Positions 20,784-29,414 are shown, counted from the stretch's first letter. The stretch is DNA of 64,000 nt from Naumannella cuiyingiana (GCF_013408305.1 NZ_JACBZS010000001.1:1364001-1428000), one strand, 5' to 3'. Program-made: numbers and translations. Notes: a model not told the origin generated them from the sequence alone.

Positions 20784-21536
20784 TCAGTTCTCCCGTGCCC
20801 CGTGCGGGGTGACCGCCATGTGGATCCGGTAGCGATCGCCGCGATACCAGGAGGTGGCGTACTCGATCGCCCGCTCGCCGGCCCAGGTGACGCGCTCCTG
20901 GACCAGCAACGGCGCTCGTTTGGGTACGCCGAGCAGCCGCGCGTGGTTGGAGTCCGCGGCCCCCGCGAAGACCGACTGTTCGCCCGAGGTGGCGATCACG
21001 CCGTAGTCGCTGGCGAAGATGTCGTAGAGCGAACCGAGCTCCTTGCCGAGCAGGCCGGGGAACTGCAGACAGGGGTAATAGCCGAGCTCGTGCGCCATCG
21101 GCGTACCGTCCGCGGTGCGCAGCCGCTCGACGCGCACGACGCGGTCGCCGGTCGCGATGCCCAGGCCGTTCGCCACGTGCGGCGGCGCGTCCATCTCGCC
21201 GGCGTCCAGCACGCGGGTCCCGGGCTCCAGGCCGCGGGCGCGCATCTCGCGGGAGAACGAGGTCAGGTGCAACCGCGAGTCCACTCGCGGACCCGTGACA
21301 TAGGTGCCCTTGCCGTGCACGCGCTCCAGGCGGCCGTCCGCGACGAGGTCGGAGATGGCCTGCCGCACGGTCACCCGGCTCACCCCGAGCCGGCGGACCA
21401 GGCTGCGCTCGGAGTCGATCGCGTCGCCGGCGCGCAGCTTGCTGTCGATCAGCTCGCTGAGCATCAGCTTCACCTGCGCCCGCTTGGTGCTGGGGCGGAC
21501 GGCCGAGTCGGGCTCGGCCAGTGGATCGGGCGCCAC
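20784..21536 (-). CDS. GntR-family regulator with UTRA effector domain (HutC subfamily)
   Basis: The 250-residue protein has a GntR winged helix at about residues 20-85 (DSERSLVRRLGVSRVTVRQAISDLVADGRLERV, given here in parts as SERSLVRRLGVSRVTVRQA and GKGTYVTGPRV) and a C-terminal UTRA ligand domain with the chorismate-lyase fold. Members such as DasR and NagR bind sugar phosphates. The start is the GTG at 21536 with an AGGAGGGAG ribosome site 7 bases upstream. Two ACCAGT/ACTGGT repeats just upstream suggest autoregulation; DasR-like GlcNAc control is possible but unproven, since no amino-sugar genes are nearby. Confidence 0.9.
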   Translation of the reverse strand: MAPDPLAEPDSAVRPSTKRAQVKLMLSELIDSKLRAGDAIDSERSLVRRLGVSRVTVRQAISDLVADGRLERVHGKGTYVTGPRVDSRLHLTSFSREMRARGLEPGTRVLDAGEMDAPPHVANGLGIATGDRVVRVERLRTADGTPMAHELGYYPCLQFPGLLGKELGSLYDIFASDYGVIATSGEQSVFAGAADSNHARLLGVPKRAPLLVQERVTWAGERAIEYATSWYRGDRYRIHMAVTPHGAREN

Positions 21537-21555
21537 CGTCGCTCCCTCCTGAAAG

Positions 21556-21571
21556 ACCAGTCAATACCAGT
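21556..21571. promoter_or_regulatory. Candidate GntR/UTRA operator
   Basis: Two ACCAGT direct repeats start at 21556 and 21566, exactly one helical turn apart and directly upstream of the GntR gene's ribosome-binding site. ACTGGT (the reverse strand) is a half-site like that of DasR-type operators. Confidence 0.45.
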
Positions 21572-21602
21572 ATGGCGCACCGGCCGAGCCGTTGGGTACG
21601 CC

Positions 21603-22259
21603 TCAGCTCCGCGGGTGCTGCGTCGACCAGGCATACATCGCGATCGCCGCCGCCGCGCCGGCATTGATCGAACGCGTCGAGCCGTGCTGGGTGATCGCCA
21701 CCAGCCGCTGGCAGGCCGCGACCAGCTCCGGCGTCAATCCGGGGCCCTCGGACCCGAACGCCAGGCAGCAGCGCTCGGGCAGTGCGGTGGTCTCCAGCGG
21801 CCCGGCGCCGGGCAGATTGTCGACGCCGACCAGGGCGTACCCCGTCCCGCCGTCGGCGGGCGCGGCAAGCGCGGCGACGAACTCCTCGACCGAGGCGTGA
21901 TGATGCACCGACAGGTAGCGGTCGGTGACCATCGCGCCGCGGCGGTTCCAGCGGCGGCGCCCGATGATGTGCACCCCGGCCACGTTGAAGGCGTTGGCGG
22001 TGCGCACGATGGAGCCGATGTTGAAGTCGTGCTCCCAGTTCTGGATCGCGATCTGCAAGGGTGCCCGGGTCCGGTCGAGTTCGGCGACGATCGCCGGCAG
22101 CGTCCAGTAGCGGAACCGGTCCTCGACATTGCGGCGATCGCCGCCCGCCAACAGCTCCGGATCGAGGCGCGGATCGTCCGGCCACGGTCGCGGATGGGGG
22201 CCGACCCCGACGGCCGATTCAGGGCCGAGGGAGGGATTCTCGGGGTCGCCGACGCTCAC
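21603..22259 (-). CDS. TrmH-family (SpoU) RNA 2'-O-methyltransferase
   Basis: The 218-residue SPOUT methyltransferase transfers a methyl group from SAM to RNA ribose. It carries the three family motifs in order: NIGSIVRTANAFNVAGVHIIG, shown in parts as IGSIVRTANAF and VAGVHIIGRR; then CCLAFGSEGPGLTPELV; then QHGSTRSINAGAAAAIAMYAW, with RSINAGAAAAI as the key part. The N-terminal 45 residues are an extension rich in Pro/Asp. The GTG at 22259 was chosen; a TAACGT -10 box 7 bases upstream fits a leaderless mRNA. Target RNA unknown. Confidence 0.88.
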   Translation of the reverse strand: MSVGDPENPSLGPESAVGVGPHPRPWPDDPRLDPELLAGGDRRNVEDRFRYWTLPAIVAELDRTRAPLQIAIQNWEHDFNIGSIVRTANAFNVAGVHIIGRRRWNRRGAMVTDRYLSVHHHASVEEFVAALAAPADGGTGYALVGVDNLPGAGPLETTALPERCCLAFGSEGPGLTPELVAACQRLVAITQHGSTRSINAGAAAAIAMYAWSTQHPRS

Positions 22260-22266
22260 CGCGCCG

Positions 22267-22285
22267 ACGTTAGCCGGGTTAGGGT
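22267..22285. promoter_or_regulatory. Paired leaderless divergent promoters
   Basis: The 32-base gap between the TrmH gene and the plus-strand membrane gene holds two -10 boxes. TAACGT on the minus strand (22272-22267) lies 7 bases before GTG 22259. TAGGGT on the plus strand (22280-22285) lies 6 bases before GTG 22292. Both spacings place transcription start at or next to the start codon. Confidence 0.5.
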
Positions 22286-22291
22286 GACACC

Positions 22292-22681
22292 GTGACCCAG
22301 CCGACGCCCGCCCGTGACCCGGAGACCCCCGGGCTCCGGTCCGAAGACATCGAGGCGACACTGTCCGTCGCCCGGGACCAGCCGGACCTGACGCCGGCAC
22401 TGGTCGACTCGTTCGCCGACCGGGTCCAGGCGGAGATCGAGCGGCGCTCCCGGGCCGGCGAACTGGCCCAGCAGAACGCCAGCACCAGCGCGGCCGAGGC
22501 GGCCAAGGCCGATTCCACCCAGCAGATGGTGCTGGGCATCGTCTCGCTCGGCGTCGGCATTCCGCTCACCGCCATCGCCGCGGGCACCACCGGCATCGCC
22601 GGGCTGCTGATCGCCTGGATCGGCATCGCCCTGGTCAACATGGCCTACGCCCTCAGGAAGAACCGCCGCTCCGGGTCGTGA
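22292..22681 (+). CDS. Small two-helix membrane protein
   Basis: The 129-residue protein has a soluble N-terminal part (about residues 1-75) with an acidic helical stretch DIEATLSVARDQPDLTPALV and an Ala-rich helix. Two hydrophobic segments follow (about 78-97 and 100-117) and then a basic tail LRKNRRSGS. I do not recognise a named family, though similar small membrane proteins are common in actinobacteria. It starts at GTG 22292 with no ribosome site but a -10 box 6 bases upstream. It faces the propeller gene that ends at 22689. Confidence 0.6.
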   Translation: MTQPTPARDPETPGLRSEDIEATLSVARDQPDLTPALVDSFADRVQAEIERRSRAGELAQQNASTSAAEAAKADSTQQMVLGIVSLGVGIPLTAIAAGTTGIAGLLIAWIGIALVNMAYALRKNRRSGS

Positions 22682-22688
22682 GGTCTCC

Positions 22689-23975
22689 TCACTCGGGTCG
22701 CAGGCCGCCGACGAGGGTGGTGCCCTCCTCGGTGCGGTCCAGCACGATTGCCAGTCCGGCGTCGGACGTCCCCCACGGTACGGCGGCATCCGGGTCCATG
22801 TCGGTGACCTCCCGGCCGTCCCAGACGGCCTTGATCCCGGACCGGCTGCCGTAGAGATAGCGGTCGTTGGGCGCCGCCTGGGAGTTCCACTCGTCGTCGA
22901 TCGTGGTGAATCCGGTACGCAGGTCGACCAGCATCGGGCCCGCGCTGGCCAGCGCCCGGCCCGGTGAGACCGTCAGGAACATCCCCCCGCGCAGCGTGTC
23001 ATCGCTCACCTGGGACAGCGCGAGCAGTTCCCCGCTCCGCGCATCGTGCAGGCTGGCGACCTTGCGCCGACCGTCCGACGTGTCCCACCAGGCGAAGACC
23101 ACCCCTCGTGCCGCCCAGGCCGGATGCGGACTCCCCCGGGCGCCGCGCGGGACATCCGGGGTCACGCGTTCCTGGTCGTCGCCGCCGGTCAGCAACCAGC
23201 CGCCCTCCTGGGGCGCGGAGATCACCTGCTCGGCGTCGGCCGCCATCGCCACCTCGTCACGCGGCACGTCGACCGAGCGCAGGTTGAGGTCCGGTCCGAC
23301 CGTCCAGGTGCCGGACGGCGCGGTGACCAGCAACGAACCGCCTGTCCAGGTCACCGCCGACTGCGGGGGCAGCACCCGGGCCGACAGCTCGGGGGAACCC
23401 GACGCATCGTCCAGCCGGCTCAGGTACAGATCCTGCCCGTCGATGATCCCGGCCACCGGCGTACCGCCGGCATCGGCGATCACCGGTCGCGCGCTGGTCG
23501 AGATCACCACCGGCTTGGAGGCCCACATCACCTCGCCCCCGTCGGCATTCAGCACCACCAGCGACCCGTTGGCATTGATGGTGGCGATCCGGTTGTTGCT
23601 GACCGCGATGTCCCGGGTCTCCGAGATCTCCTGCGACCAGGCGAACTGAGAGCTCCAGCCCGGCGGCGCCGGGCGCGACAGCTCGCTGCCAGCGGCTGCC
23701 GGCGGTGGTGCCGGCGGCGGCTGGACCAGGGCCCGCCAGCCGGCGTACCCCGACAGGCCGACGGCGAGGACCAGCAGGAACACCCCGATGGGCAGCAGGG
23801 CCGAGCGCACCAGGCCGGGACCGCGGCTACGCGGCGACGGGGATGGCTGCGGGGACGGCCGCCACGTCGGTGAGCCGCTCGAATGCGGCACCGACGCCAG
23901 GTGCCGGCCGCCCTCGTGGCGATCCTGCTGCGGCCAGTGCGGCGCGCCGCGTCCGTCGGGATCGCCCGCACTCAC
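22689..23975 (-). CDS. Membrane-anchored beta-propeller-like protein
   Basis: The 428-residue protein has a Pro/Ser-rich cytoplasmic N-terminus of about 55 residues, a single membrane helix (about 58-80, LLPIGVFLLVLAVGLSGYAGW) and a large extracellular domain. That domain has repeated strand-turn units such as SNNRIATINANGSLVVLNADGG, cited in part as INANGSLVVLNADGG, plus GWLLTGGDD and LHDARSGELLALS. These look like PQQ/WD-type propeller blades. No catalytic motif is visible. Its start overlaps the proline-rich gene upstream by 4 bp, so the two are probably co-translated. Confidence 0.65.
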   Translation of the reverse strand: MSAGDPDGRGAPHWPQQDRHEGGRHLASVPHSSGSPTWRPSPQPSPSPRSRGPGLVRSALLPIGVFLLVLAVGLSGYAGWRALVQPPPAPPPAAAGSELSRPAPPGWSSQFAWSQEISETRDIAVSNNRIATINANGSLVVLNADGGEVMWASKPVVISTSARPVIADAGGTPVAGIIDGQDLYLSRLDDASGSPELSARVLPPQSAVTWTGGSLLVTAPSGTWTVGPDLNLRSVDVPRDEVAMAADAEQVISAPQEGGWLLTGGDDQERVTPDVPRGARGSPHPAWAARGVVFAWWDTSDGRRKVASLHDARSGELLALSQVSDDTLRGGMFLTVSPGRALASAGPMLVDLRTGFTTIDDEWNSQAAPNDRYLYGSRSGIKAVWDGREVTDMDPDAAVPWGTSDAGLAIVLDRTEEGTTLVGGLRPE

Positions 23976-25081
23976 GGCGTGGGCTCCGGGGTCGAGGTGG
24001 CGGGGCCCGGGCTCGTCGCGCTCGGGGCCTGGTAGGCCGATGCCGTGGGCGTCGGGGACCCGCGGAATGCCTCGTCGTCATCGGTCGGCGCGGGCTGCGG
24101 CGTCGGGGTGGGCGAGGACGGCCCGACCAGCGCCGTGTCGCTGGGCTGGTCGAGCCGCAGCGGATAGATCACACCATCGGACACCCGGACCCCGCCAACT
24201 CTCATCGCGCCCCGCTCGTCGCGGTCCGGGATCAGCTCCGGGGAATCGACGCCGTCCGCGGCGAACTCGTCCGGCAGCACCCGCGCGGAGATCCGTCCGT
24301 CCGCGCCCTGGGTGGCGCCCTCCGCATTCGGCTGCAGGCGCCGGTCGACGACGACGAGGGTCTGGCGGGCGATCATGTCGCGCGGATCGACGTCGCCGAT
24401 CTCGTAGCTGTAGACGAAGGTGTACCGACCGTCGCGCTCGGGTACGAAGCCGTAGTCCACGCCCCCCGGGGCGACGGCGGCCCGGAAGCTCGGCAACGGC
24501 TCGGGCTCGGCCGTCGGATCGTCGGTCGGTGTCGGCGACGACGAGGTCGGCGGCGACGGCTCCGGCGGTTGTGGTGACGGTTCCGGGGGCTGGGGCGTCG
24601 ACGGGGGCTCGGGCGACGGCGCGGGCGGCTCCTGGCTGGCTCCGCCCTCGGGCGCGGAGTCCGACGGGGCGGGTTCGGACGGTTGCGGGCGCGGTGTGGC
24701 GTCCGGGCGGTTCTGCGGGTTGTTGCCCGGCGGCATCGACGCCTCGCCATCGTTCGGCTCGCCGGGCGCGTCGGGCCCGCGCGGAGAGCGGCCGACGTGA
24801 TCGTCGTCATGGCGGGCTTCGGGATCGAGCCCTCCGCCATTGCCCGTGCCCTCGCGGTCGGGATCGGTCGGGCTGCCCGGATCCGGCCGCGGTGAGGCGT
24901 CGGGATCCTTCGGCCGTGGGTTGAGGATGGTCTCGTCCGCGCCGCGCGGGGCGACCTGGTCGACAGGCGAGGTCCGGTCGTTGATGATCGCGACCGTCAC
25001 CACCACGACGACGCCGACGGCCGCCGCGAGCAGCACGACGAGCGCGCGGCGACGGTTCCGTTCGCCGGTCTCCTCAGCCAT
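23972..25081 (-). CDS. Membrane-anchored proline-rich protein
   Basis: The 369-residue protein has a short basic N-terminus, one membrane helix (about residues 13-33, ALVVLLAAAVGVVVVVTVAII) and a long low-complexity linker (about 45-195) of Pro, Ser, Asp and Glu that could span the cell wall. A compact domain (about 196-320) with FVYSYEIGDVDPRDMIARQT follows, and then a second Pro/Thr-rich tail. No enzyme motif is visible. The role is probably in the envelope; it overlaps the propeller gene by 4 bp and lies 94 bases after the LemA gene. Confidence 0.65.
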   Translation of the reverse strand: MAEETGERNRRRALVVLLAAAVGVVVVVTVAIINDRTSPVDQVAPRGADETILNPRPKDPDASPRPDPGSPTDPDREGTGNGGGLDPEARHDDDHVGRSPRGPDAPGEPNDGEASMPPGNNPQNRPDATPRPQPSEPAPSDSAPEGGASQEPPAPSPEPPSTPQPPEPSPQPPEPSPPTSSSPTPTDDPTAEPEPLPSFRAAVAPGGVDYGFVPERDGRYTFVYSYEIGDVDPRDMIARQTLVVVDRRLQPNAEGATQGADGRISARVLPDEFAADGVDSPELIPDRDERGAMRVGGVRVSDGVIYPLRLDQPSDTALVGPSSPTPTPQPAPTDDDEAFRGSPTPTASAYQAPSATSPGPATSTPEPTP

Positions 25082-25175
25082 CGGCCGCCCTTCGGGTTCG
25101 CTGACCGGACCGCCGGCTCACCCGGGGCCCGCCCGCGATGGTACCGATTTCGGGCCGGGGCAGACAGTTGCGGGC

Positions 25176-25907
25176 TCAGCGCGCGGGCGGATCCTGACGC
25201 GGTTCGGGCTGCGCCGCCGGCTGCTGGCCGAAGCCCTGCGGCTGCTGCGGAGCCTGCTGGCCGAGCTGCGGCTGCCCGCCAGTCGCACCGCCCGTCGAGG
25301 CGTCACCCCGGTAGGCGATCTCGCCGAAGTTCACGTCGGGCGCCTGGCGTACCGCCGGGTCGTTGACCTCGAAATAGGTCGCGCGCTGGAAGCCGAGCGG
25401 CCCGGCGAACAGGTTGCCCGGGAAGCTCTCCTGCTTGGTGTTGTACTCGCGCACGTTGGCGTTGTAGAACCGCCGCCCGGCCGCGATCCGGTCCTCGGTC
25501 TCGGCGAGCTGCTTCTGCAGTTCGAGGAAGTTCTGATTGCTCTGCAGTTGCGGGTACGCCTCGACGCTGACCAGCAGATTGCGGACCGCGCCGGAGAGCT
25601 GCTCCTCCGCCTGGGCCCGCTCGGGGCTCGGGATCTCGCCCTCGCGCTGGGCGAGCGAGGCGGCCTGGTTGCGCAGCCGGGTGATGTTCTCCAGGGTGTT
25701 GCGCTCGTGGGCGGCCGACGCCCGGACGGTCTCGACCAGATTCGGCAACAGCTCATAGCGCCGGTTCAGCTCGACATCGACCTGACGCCACGACTCCTGG
25801 ACGAGATTGCGCAGCCGGACCAGGCCGTTGTACATGCCGATGGCGGCGATCACGGCCACCAGAACGATGGCGACGAAGACGATCAGGGCGATCAGAAATC
25901 CGTTCAC
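25176..25907 (-). CDS. LemA family protein
   Basis: LemA proteins have one N-terminal membrane helix (here about residues 4-26) and a helical coiled-coil domain. The marker sequences are LVRLRNLVQESWRQVDVELNRRYELLPNLVETV, cited as QESWRQVDVELNRRYELLPN, then ANVREYNT and FPGNLFA. The molecular role is unsettled; membrane organisation or stress has been suggested. At 243 residues it is longer than the usual 185-200 because of a Gln/Pro-rich tail of about 45 residues. It overlaps pyrE by 4 bp. Confidence 0.9.
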   Translation of the reverse strand: MNGFLIALIVFVAIVLVAVIAAIGMYNGLVRLRNLVQESWRQVDVELNRRYELLPNLVETVRASAAHERNTLENITRLRNQAASLAQREGEIPSPERAQAEEQLSGAVRNLLVSVEAYPQLQSNQNFLELQKQLAETEDRIAAGRRFYNANVREYNTKQESFPGNLFAGPLGFQRATYFEVNDPAVRQAPDVNFGEIAYRGDASTGGATGGQPQLGQQAPQQPQGFGQQPAAQPEPRQDPPAR

Positions 25908-26464
25908 TGTCCCGCTTCCTTCCCGAGGCCGAGGTCAGCCGCGCTGACAGCGTAACGGTAGGGCAGGCCCGCCTCGGCGATCGCCTGCCCGGCCCCGGTG
26001 TCGCGGTCCACGATGCAGGCGACGGCGACCACCTCGCCGCCCATCCGGCGTACCGCATCGACCGCGGTCAGGGCCGAGGCTCCCGTTGTGGAGGTGTCCT
26101 CGACCACCAGAACCCGGCGCCCGGCGACATCGGTGCCCTCGATCAGCCGCTGCATGCCGTGGGCCTTCTGCGCCTTGCGGACCACGAACGCATCCAGGCG
26201 CTGCCCGTCCGCCGCGGCCGCGTGCAGCATCGCCGTCGCGACCGGGTCGGCGCCGAGGGTCAGGCCGCCGACGGCGTCGAAGTCGAGATCGGCCACGAGC
26301 TCGCGCATCACCCGGCCCAGGACCGGCGCCGCGACCCCGTCGAGCGTCACCCGCCGCATGTCGATGTAGTAGTCGGCCTCCGCGCCCGAGGAGAGCGTCA
26401 CCCGGCCGTGCACCACCCCGAGGCGACGAATGTGCTCGACCAGCGCCGCGCGATCGCGGCTCAC
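25904..26464 (-). CDS. pyrE: Orotate phosphoribosyltransferase PyrE
   Basis: PyrE attaches orotate to PRPP to give OMP in pyrimidine synthesis. The 186-residue protein has the PRPP loop VLVVEDTSTTGASAL (acidic pair ED then TGAS), the substrate-side VVRKAQKAHGMQRLIEG region and the N-terminal LSSGAEADYYIDMRR. It overlaps the sortase gene upstream and the LemA gene downstream by 4 bp each. It is the only pyrimidine gene here and is placed among envelope genes, as in some other actinobacteria. Confidence 0.95.
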   Translation of the reverse strand: MSRDRAALVEHIRRLGVVHGRVTLSSGAEADYYIDMRRVTLDGVAAPVLGRVMRELVADLDFDAVGGLTLGADPVATAMLHAAAADGQRLDAFVVRKAQKAHGMQRLIEGTDVAGRRVLVVEDTSTTGASALTAVDAVRRMGGEVVAVACIVDRDTGAGQAIAEAGLPYRYAVSAADLGLGKEAGQ

Positions 26465-27153
26465 TTGTTCTCGGTGTTGGTCAGTTCGGCGAACCCGATC
26501 GAGCGATCCGGCGAGCGGAACAGGTCGGTGCAGGTGGTCAGCGTGAGGATTGCCTCGGTCGGTTTCTGCCCGCTCTTGCCAGGCACGGGATCGAGCGGCC
26601 AGGTCTCGCTGTCCTTCACGGTCACGTCCTTGGGCGCCTGGGTGATCGTGTAGGTGTAGATGGCCTTGCGGGTCTCGACGACCACGGTGTCGCCGACCTC
26701 GAGCTCGAGCAGCTTGGCGAACGGCTCACCGTGGGTGACCCGGTGCCCGGCGACCGCGAAGTTCCCGACCTCGCCCGGCTGTGCCGTCTCCTCGTACCAG
26801 CCGAGGCCGCGGGCGAGCGTACCCGGATCGGTGCCCTTGAGCACCGGCACCTCGTAGTCGTCGCCCAGCTTCGGAATCCGCATCAGCGCCACTGCGTCGC
26901 CCGGGACGGCGGCACCGGGCTCGCTGGTCACCGGGTCGCTGTCGGGCTGCTTCCACTGCTCGCGCAGATTGGTGCGTTCCTCGCTGAAGGCGCGCTGGGA
27001 CACCACATTGGTGCCGAAGTACTGCCAGCCGATGTAGCCGAGACAGCCGAGGCCGATCACCAGCAACAAGACGCCGACGACGGTCAACGGCGAGACGCCC
27101 CGCTTCTTCTTGGGCTTGCGGGCACGGCTCGGGGCAGGATCAACCCGGGTCAT
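26461..27153 (-). CDS. Class E sortase
   Basis: Sortases cut a C-terminal sorting motif (class E: usually LAXTG) and join the protein to peptidoglycan. The 230-residue protein has a basic N-terminus, one membrane helix (about 22-44), catalytic His137 in NFAVAGHRVTHGEPF, Cys208 in TLTTCTDLF and the catalytic Arg probably at 217. The ATG at 27153 is preceded by AGGTGAG, about 10 bases away, and overlaps the upstream membrane gene by 4 bp. No gene in this window shows a clear sortase sorting signal, so its substrates are elsewhere. Confidence 0.92.
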   Translation of the reverse strand: MTRVDPAPSRARKPKKKRGVSPLTVVGVLLLVIGLGCLGYIGWQYFGTNVVSQRAFSEERTNLREQWKQPDSDPVTSEPGAAVPGDAVALMRIPKLGDDYEVPVLKGTDPGTLARGLGWYEETAQPGEVGNFAVAGHRVTHGEPFAKLLELEVGDTVVVETRKAIYTYTITQAPKDVTVKDSETWPLDPVPGKSGQKPTEAILTLTTCTDLFRSPDRSIGFAELTNTENK

Positions 27154-27746
27154 GGAGTCATTCTCACCTGCTGCGGCGCCGAGTCCAAACCCCTGGGGGG
27201 TGATTTGTCCGCGCCGCGATACCACCTGCCGACGTCGGGGGACCAGGTGGCGAGGATGACCAGCGCGATGTAGATCGCCGCCGGCGCCCACAGGGCCGGG
27301 CTGGACCACTGCCACCACGCCCCCCAGGCCATCGCGATCACGCCCCAGACGGTGGTCGCGATCCGCACCCAGGGGGCCCGCGTCAGCAGCATGCCGCCGA
27401 GCACCACGGCGACCAGCGCGGGCACGTAGGCGGCCCAGGCGCCGCCGTTGACCAGCCCGAGATGGAAGGAGTTCAACAGGTGATAGGTGCCGTTGTAGCC
27501 GTCCACACCCGCGATCGAGGCCATCGCGCCGGTCACGGCCAGCCAGAACATGGTGAAGCCGCACAACCAGACCAGCGATCCGACCATGGTGGCGACGGCG
27601 GCGGCCGTCAGCAGCCCCGGCCGGGGCGCGCCGGAGGTCGCCGGCCCGGCGCCCGGGCGCGGGGGGTACGCCGGGCCGCGCGGGGGTCGCATCGGCATCC
27701 GCTGCCACGGCTGTGGCGGCGGCAACGACGGCCCGGGGAAGCTCAC
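27150..27746 (-). CDS. Proline-rich N-terminus membrane protein
   Basis: The 198-residue protein has a Pro/Arg-rich cytoplasmic tail of about 45 residues and then four to five hydrophobic helices (about 47-78, 100-120, 128-145, 150-165). No family is recognised. It is the first gene of a minus-strand run with 4-bp overlaps: this gene, sortase, pyrE and LemA. Its role may be tied to the sortase (inference from position only). Confidence 0.65.
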   Translation of the reverse strand: MSFPGPSLPPPQPWQRMPMRPPRGPAYPPRPGAGPATSGAPRPGLLTAAAVATMVGSLVWLCGFTMFWLAVTGAMASIAGVDGYNGTYHLLNSFHLGLVNGGAWAAYVPALVAVVLGGMLLTRAPWVRIATTVWGVIAMAWGAWWQWSSPALWAPAAIYIALVILATWSPDVGRWYRGADKSPPRGLDSAPQQVRMTP

Positions 27747-27761
27747 CGCACCGACGCTACC

Positions 27762-29279
27762 TCAGGGCTTGGTCCGCCAGACCCGCTCGAACGGCAGCCG
27801 CCAGGCATGCGGCGCGATCAACTGGTGCACGGCATTCGGGCCCCAGGTCCCCTGCGGATAGGGCTTCACCGGCGGCGGGTTGTCCAGCAGCGGCTGGGAG
27901 ACCTGCCACAGACTCTCGATGCCCTCCGCGGAGGTGAACAGCGTGTGATCACCGCGCATGGCGTCCATGATCAACCGCTCGTAGGCCTCCAGGACATCGT
28001 CGGCGGCATCGGTCTCGGAGGTGGAGAACTGCATCGACAGCTTGTCCAGCTTCATCCCCGGACCGGGCCGCTTCCCGTAGAAGGACAGCGAGATCTTCGC
28101 CTCGTCGGCCAGATCGAAGGTGAGGTGATCCGGGCCCATCGCGTCCACCCCGGAGCCGGCCGGGAACATCGACTTCGGCGCCTCCTTGAACGCGATCGAG
28201 ATGATCCGCATCCCCTCGGCCATCTTCTTGCCGGTACGCAGGTAGAACGGGATGCCGGCCCAGCGCCAGTTGTCGATCCGCACCCGCAGGGCGATGAACG
28301 TCTCGGTGTCGGAATCGCGCGCGACCCCCTTCTCCGACCGGTAGCCCTGGTACTGCCCGCGTACCACCTCGTGCGGCCGGATCACCTCCATCGAGCGGAA
28401 GACCTTGTTCTTCTCCTCGCTGATCGACTTCGGCTCCAGCGCGGTCGGCGGCTCCATCGCGACGAAGGCCAGCACCTGGAACAGGTGCGTGACGACCATG
28501 TCGCGGTAGGCGCCGGTCGGCTCGTAGAAGGAGGCGCGTTGATCAAGACCGAGCGACTCGGGGATGTCGATCTGCACATGATCGATGAAGTTGCGGTTCC
28601 AGATCGGCTCGAACAATCCGTTCGCGAAGCGGAACGCCAAGATGTTCAGCGCCGCCTCCTTGCCGAGGAAGTGATCGATCCGGAAGATCTGGCTCTCGTC
28701 GAAGGTCTCGTGCACCTCGTCGTTCAGGGCGATGGCGCTGGCCAGGTCGGTGCCGAACGGCTTCTCCATCACCACCCGGGAGTTCTCCACCAGCCCGGCG
28801 TCCTTGAGCATGGTCAACACCGCCGAGGCGGCCTTCGGCGGGACGCTCAGGTAGTGCAGCAGGCGGGCCTTCGGACCAAGATCGAACTCGGCCTTGTGCA
28901 CCACGTCGGCGAGCGCCTGCGGTCCGGCCGAACTGGGCACGTAGTGCAGCCGCTGGCTGAACTCGGCCCACTGCTCGGCGCTCAGCTTGTGGGTGCCGTA
29001 CTTGTCGATCGCCGTCTTGGCGAACTCGCGGAACTGCTCGGTGGTCATGTCCTCCAGCGACGTGCCGACGACCTCGATGTCGGGCGTCAGGTCGGACACG
29101 GACAGGTACGCCAGGCCCGGCAGTAGCTTGCGCTGGGCCAGGTCACCGGTCGCCCCGAACAACACGATGACGTGCGGGGCGATCTTCTCGGTGCCGCCGC
29201 GCCGGCGGGCGGCGGGGTCGGGATAGGCGATGTTGTCGGCGGGGTGCAGCGCGGAGTCCGGGGTCGTGTTCTCAGGCAC
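27762..29279 (-). CDS. zwf: Glucose-6-phosphate 1-dehydrogenase
   Basis: G6PDH oxidises glucose-6-phosphate with NADP to 6-phosphogluconolactone, the entry to the pentose-phosphate pathway. The 505-residue protein has the nucleotide motif VIVLFGATGDLAQRKLLPGL, the active-site RIDHFLGKEAALNI with catalytic-type His, and the substrate motif EKPFGTDLASA. The GTG at 29279 fits the family N-terminus; the frame stays open for thousands of bases upstream, but this is antisense to the next operon. The partner gene opcA is not next to it. It is divergent from the MHS transporter. Confidence 0.96.
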   Translation of the reverse strand: MPENTTPDSALHPADNIAYPDPAARRRGGTEKIAPHVIVLFGATGDLAQRKLLPGLAYLSVSDLTPDIEVVGTSLEDMTTEQFREFAKTAIDKYGTHKLSAEQWAEFSQRLHYVPSSAGPQALADVVHKAEFDLGPKARLLHYLSVPPKAASAVLTMLKDAGLVENSRVVMEKPFGTDLASAIALNDEVHETFDESQIFRIDHFLGKEAALNILAFRFANGLFEPIWNRNFIDHVQIDIPESLGLDQRASFYEPTGAYRDMVVTHLFQVLAFVAMEPPTALEPKSISEEKNKVFRSMEVIRPHEVVRGQYQGYRSEKGVARDSDTETFIALRVRIDNWRWAGIPFYLRTGKKMAEGMRIISIAFKEAPKSMFPAGSGVDAMGPDHLTFDLADEAKISLSFYGKRPGPGMKLDKLSMQFSTSETDAADDVLEAYERLIMDAMRGDHTLFTSAEGIESLWQVSQPLLDNPPPVKPYPQGTWGPNAVHQLIAPHAWRLPFERVWRTKP

Positions 29280-29353
29280 ACGCCCATCGTCGCACCGGCC
29301 GCGAGCCCGCGCGGATGCGGGGGCCGTCAGCCGGTCGACCATTCGGAATGCAT

Positions 29354-29363
29354 TTGTATACAA
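29354..29363. promoter_or_regulatory. Candidate operator of an FCD-type GntR regulator
   Basis: TTGTATACAA is a perfect 10-bp palindrome centred 56 bases upstream of the MHS transporter start, within the zwf/transporter gap. T(N)GTATAC(N)A palindromes are the usual operators of FCD-subfamily GntR proteins. The last gene of the following operon (35583-36203) encodes such a regulator. Confidence 0.55.
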
Positions 29364-29414
29364 TCGGATGCAACGCGTGCGGAGGGGCCCGCACGCTCCA
29401 CGGAAGGAGCCGCG

